From positions 6,328,001 to 6,392,000 of the forward strand of contig JBBMOA010000015.1 in the NCBI GenBank assembly GCA_037954235.1: a stretch of DNA of 64,000 bases. The letters run 5' to 3'. The translations under genes were made by a program, and so were the position numbers. Positions 61,511-64,000 of this stretch are shown in pieces. This DNA is from Aulostomus chinensis (Eukaryota; Chordata; Actinopteri; Syngnathiformes; Aulostomidae). Numbering within the stretch: the first letter of the stretch is position 1; each line of letters opens with the position of its first letter. The notes beneath the pieces were generated by a model that saw nothing but the letters and a program-made list of their open reading frames with translations, was not told the DNA's origin and ran no database searches.

Positions 61511-62672
61511 AAAGCTCCAGAGACACAAGAGTTTACTATAAATGCACATCATGCCTCCAAATAGAGATGCAGATGCAGGCAGCTCCCTCCTCCTGCTGTT
61601 GCTACTGTAAGTGGCAGAAATACCACAAGCCCTGTTTAAACTCTTTTCATAGTTTCACACTCCCTGTAGTCATCCTGGGGGTTCAGAGCGAGTTGAATGA
61701 AATATAATTAGTCTAATATCACAGAATGAAGAACTATCCCAGATATTCTGCAGAGAAGTGGTGGGAGTGTGCAGATCTTAAGGATGAATACCGCAACGTT
61801 AAAAAAAACAACAACACTTCATTTGAAGCTGAAAGAAAAATAAAGGAAAGAAAACGTCCCTAAAATTAGAAAAGGCCACAGAAAAGGATAAAAAAAGTGA
61901 ACATAAATAGAAAATATGTCTTTATTAGTTCATCAATGTTTTTTTTTTAATTAAATGTCACAAAGCACCTGAAAAACGTGAAAATTAGGCTCTTTTTTAA
62001 CTGTCTTAACCAGAGATTATTACTTCTATTCCGCTGTGTTTGTTGTTGTCTTCCTGTCAGCAGTATTATCATGTAACTTGGTTGGGATTGGACCACAGTA
62101 CCGTTCTCGTCCAACGGAGGAATTAAACCGAGCGAAAGAAGAAAATCCCCCTTTTTGCCTTGTAAACTTTAGGGCATTCTTTCTTTTCTAAATTGCTTTC
62201 TGACTTCTTAATTAGTTGGCTTCTTATTTCAGCTCCAGGAACACGCATGTTGAAATTATACTTTAATAACAAAATCTAAAAATCATTTACACGTAGTAAA
62301 AAAGGGTTTGTTTGGGGTTTTTTTTTTGTTTGTTTCTTTTTAACATTGCTGTTGCCCTTACATTATTTTAGAAATAAGAAAAAAAGAGAGCCCATATCCG
62401 GTCATGCAGAGGGTCTCTGGTAATTAGACAGTCCAGTAATGAACCGTGTTCTCCATAATGTTCTCAGATGAGTCACTGCAGCGCTTGTGGGTGCAGCCTT
62501 ACAGCATGCAACACTATACATGGGACCCATCTGTCCCACTGACTCCCAGTATTTTAAAGTCCAAAAATGCTAGGAGTTTCTTCAGTTTCTTTATCTCTAG
62601 TCTCTTTGTTGAGTCACCTGTAGTCGTCGGTTCTGAGGTTGCTTCAACACTTGTCCCTCAATGCACAAACTA

Positions 62673-62680
62673 CTCAGGAC
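62673..62680. repeat. Left 8-bp target-site duplication of second hAT element
   Basis: ctcaggac, repeated exactly at 63313-63320. Confidence 0.85.
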
Positions 62681-63312
62681 CAGAGATGTAACGATATGAA
62701 AATTTCACATCACGATAATTGTGACCAAAATTATCACGGTATTGTTGAAATGTCAAAATGTTTCAAAAGTGCGCATAGGCGCACTTAAATCATTGAACAA
62801 AGTTTTATTTTAGAAAAAAAAACAATCAAAATAACACGCAGAATGAACTTCGTAGCACAGTTGCGGGTGGTGGTCACGTAGATGCACATCATATTGGACG
62901 TGTTTCCACCCTTCGCGGAGACTTTTTTTGTGGCATTTTCGGCAAACTGGATTGCTGTCTTCGACCAGTCTCCATTCCGCGTCTTAGTAAAAACCGAAAT
63001 ACGTCCAGACTTCGGACTTAGATCGTTTTGACGGTAGAAAAATCTCTGTTCTCCCGTCGGCCGCACTGCCCGCAGTACTGCCCTCCGCCATGTTTACGAG
63101 TTGTTTACTGCGCAGTGCGCATGGGCGCGGGGCACCTTGTCCGCTCGGCTGCCTGTGGCTGCACTTCTCACACAACGAGCAGTATCCCTGAGCTTTTTCG
63201 GATTGCGGCAATCAAACACGGTTTGACGGTAATTAAAATTTGAAACGGTAGTACTAACCGTCATACATTTTACCGCGGTTTATAATTTTTACCGGTAATC
63301 CTTACATCCCTA
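62681..63312 (-). mobile_element. hAT-superfamily DNA transposon relic (632 bp)
   Basis: The left end begins cagagatgtaacgat. The right end reverse-complemented begins tagggatgtaaggat, so 12 of the outer 15 bases agree. Identical 8-bp duplications (ctcaggac) flank it. The minus strand carries broken N-terminal transposase sequence, and the catalytic and dimerisation regions are absent. The element is thus an internally deleted copy that kept the 5' end of its gene. Subterminal sequence rich in cggt/accg (attatcacggtatt; taccgcggttt; accggtaat) is typical of one abundant vertebrate hAT group that I recall. The interior is CpG-rich compared with the flanks. Confidence 0.82.
62845..63091 (-). 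pseudogene. hAT transposase N-terminus with BED zinc finger, frameshifted
   Basis: An ATG at 63091 begins MAEGSTAG and runs to SEVWTYFGFY before a stop near 62984. The VW..FGF wording opens BED zinc fingers of hAT transposases. The rest of the finger is spread over other frames: VCRKCHKK gives the two cysteines, KGGNTSNM follows in a different frame, and HLRDHH, carrying the finger's histidines, follows in a third. At least two frameshifts and one stop therefore disable it. BED fingers bind the transposon ends in intact enzymes. Nothing beyond the finger remains. Confidence 0.75.
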
Positions 63313-63320
63313 CTCAGGAC
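63313..63320. repeat. Right 8-bp target-site duplication of second hAT element
   Basis: ctcaggac, identical to 62673-62680. Confidence 0.85.
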
Positions 63321-64000
63321 TTAAAGTAATGGACACTTTTTTGCAAAGTAACACAACATTGTTGTAAAAGTCAGCTAGTTTTAGTTGTTAGTGAGACATT
63401 GAAGCATTTTGAGCCGTTGTTGATTCATTTCTTTTATTTGAACCATCTTTTGCAAACTTTAAGCAGATGTTTTTTTGTGCCTAAACTTAACCTGGACAGA
63501 AAAAAGGGGGGGGGGGGGTCAATAACTGTAAGATATTGAATTTTACACTTAGAGAAGAGGAATTTCATCACTGTATTTCACTCATGTCATGTACTCTGCT
63601 CAGACCAGCGAGTTGATTCTTCAGTATCAGTATTTCTAGTCTTGATTTCACAATCAGAGTGGGAGACACGCGCTAGCCAGGAGCCTAAACTCCTGTCTGC
63701 TGTTGTGTCACTGACTTGTATTCTATAGTGTACTTGTACTTTGGTAGCAGTTGTTTCCATGACAACAATGATTATGTGGAGCAAGCACGTGACACACCGT
63801 CTCCTAACAATATAAATTGTTAGATTAATGCATAACACACATTTGCTTTGGACATGTTCCTTTTGAAATAATGTTTGAAAAGAGAAAAATAAACTGTTAA
63901 ATTTCAGTTGGACATGAGCAGTGATTTGGAGTGCGAGAGGAACAAACCTTAACCCACTACCTGGTTCTTCGGTCTCAAATATCCCATCCTTCTGAATTGT
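63321..64000. other. Non-coding DNA, no gene recognised
   Basis: It contains a G13 run at 63506-63518 and otherwise unique-looking AT-rich sequence to the window end. Confidence 0.5.

Larger units (their letters stand above)
58521..62680. other. Presumed intron; no gene recognised
   Basis: AT-rich DNA with A-rich runs at 59979-60030, a CAG repeat, and a homeodomain-site-rich block near 61310-61510. No coding exon was recognised. Confidence 0.5.

Noticed and set aside
1..64000. CRISPR arrays, prokaryotic operons, phage or plasmid modules, rRNA and functional tRNA genes
   Set aside because: Looked for and not seen. The only tRNA-like sequences are the worn heads of SINEs, and the repeats present are microsatellites and transposon relics.

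Overview
The window looks like nuclear DNA from a ray-finned (teleost) fish. The evidence is AT-rich, gene-poor sequence with one vertebrate-type coding exon bounded by canonical splice sites, very dense (GT)n/(CA)n microsatellites, tRNA-derived SINEs with sequences typical of fish, and small DNA-transposon relics (hAT and TTAA types). There is no bacterial-style gene organisation, operon, CRISPR array or phage-like module.

The one gene segment I can defend is the exon at 30807-31049 on the + strand. It encodes a complete ten-cysteine follistatin domain (FOLN hairpin plus Kazal module) that best fits a follistatin-like 4/5 protein, with fstl4 favoured over fstl5. It is 243 nt long and starts and ends in phase 1. 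No other exon of that family was recognised, so at least about 30 kb on each side is probably intron (or, upstream, possibly intron plus promoter). Giant introns are usual for FSTL4 and FSTL5.

Layout. 1-3313: no gene. 3314-4223: hAT-type non-autonomous transposon with perfect 8-bp target duplications. 4224-8661: nothing recognised. 8662-8833: tRNA-derived SINE. 8834-20305: non-coding, with a retroelement-like 3' tail (about 9285-9580), C21 tracts, microsatellites and a pyrimidine-rich block (15890-16260). 20302-21243: TTAA-type DNA transposon with a CpG-rich interior. 21244-30806: presumed intron, with one TATA plus ATG plus strong-donor configuration at 22631-22829. 30807-31049: the fstl exon. 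31050-64000: presumed intron carrying C-tracts, long GT and AT microsatellites, SINE copies (37855-38103, 51640-51850, 58282-58520) and a second hAT relic (62681-63312) with a three-frame wreck of a BED zinc-finger transposase.

Nothing here amounts to a clearly new multi-gene system. The points most worth checking are the two hAT relics with exact target duplications, the TTAA element, the same-strand set of five 21-25 nt C-tracts, the candidate alternative first exon at 22680-22823, the 51-nt phase-matched candidate micro-exon at 33631-33681, and two homeodomain-site-rich blocks that may be conserved intronic enhancers. All family identifications rest on memory of the families; no database search was run.
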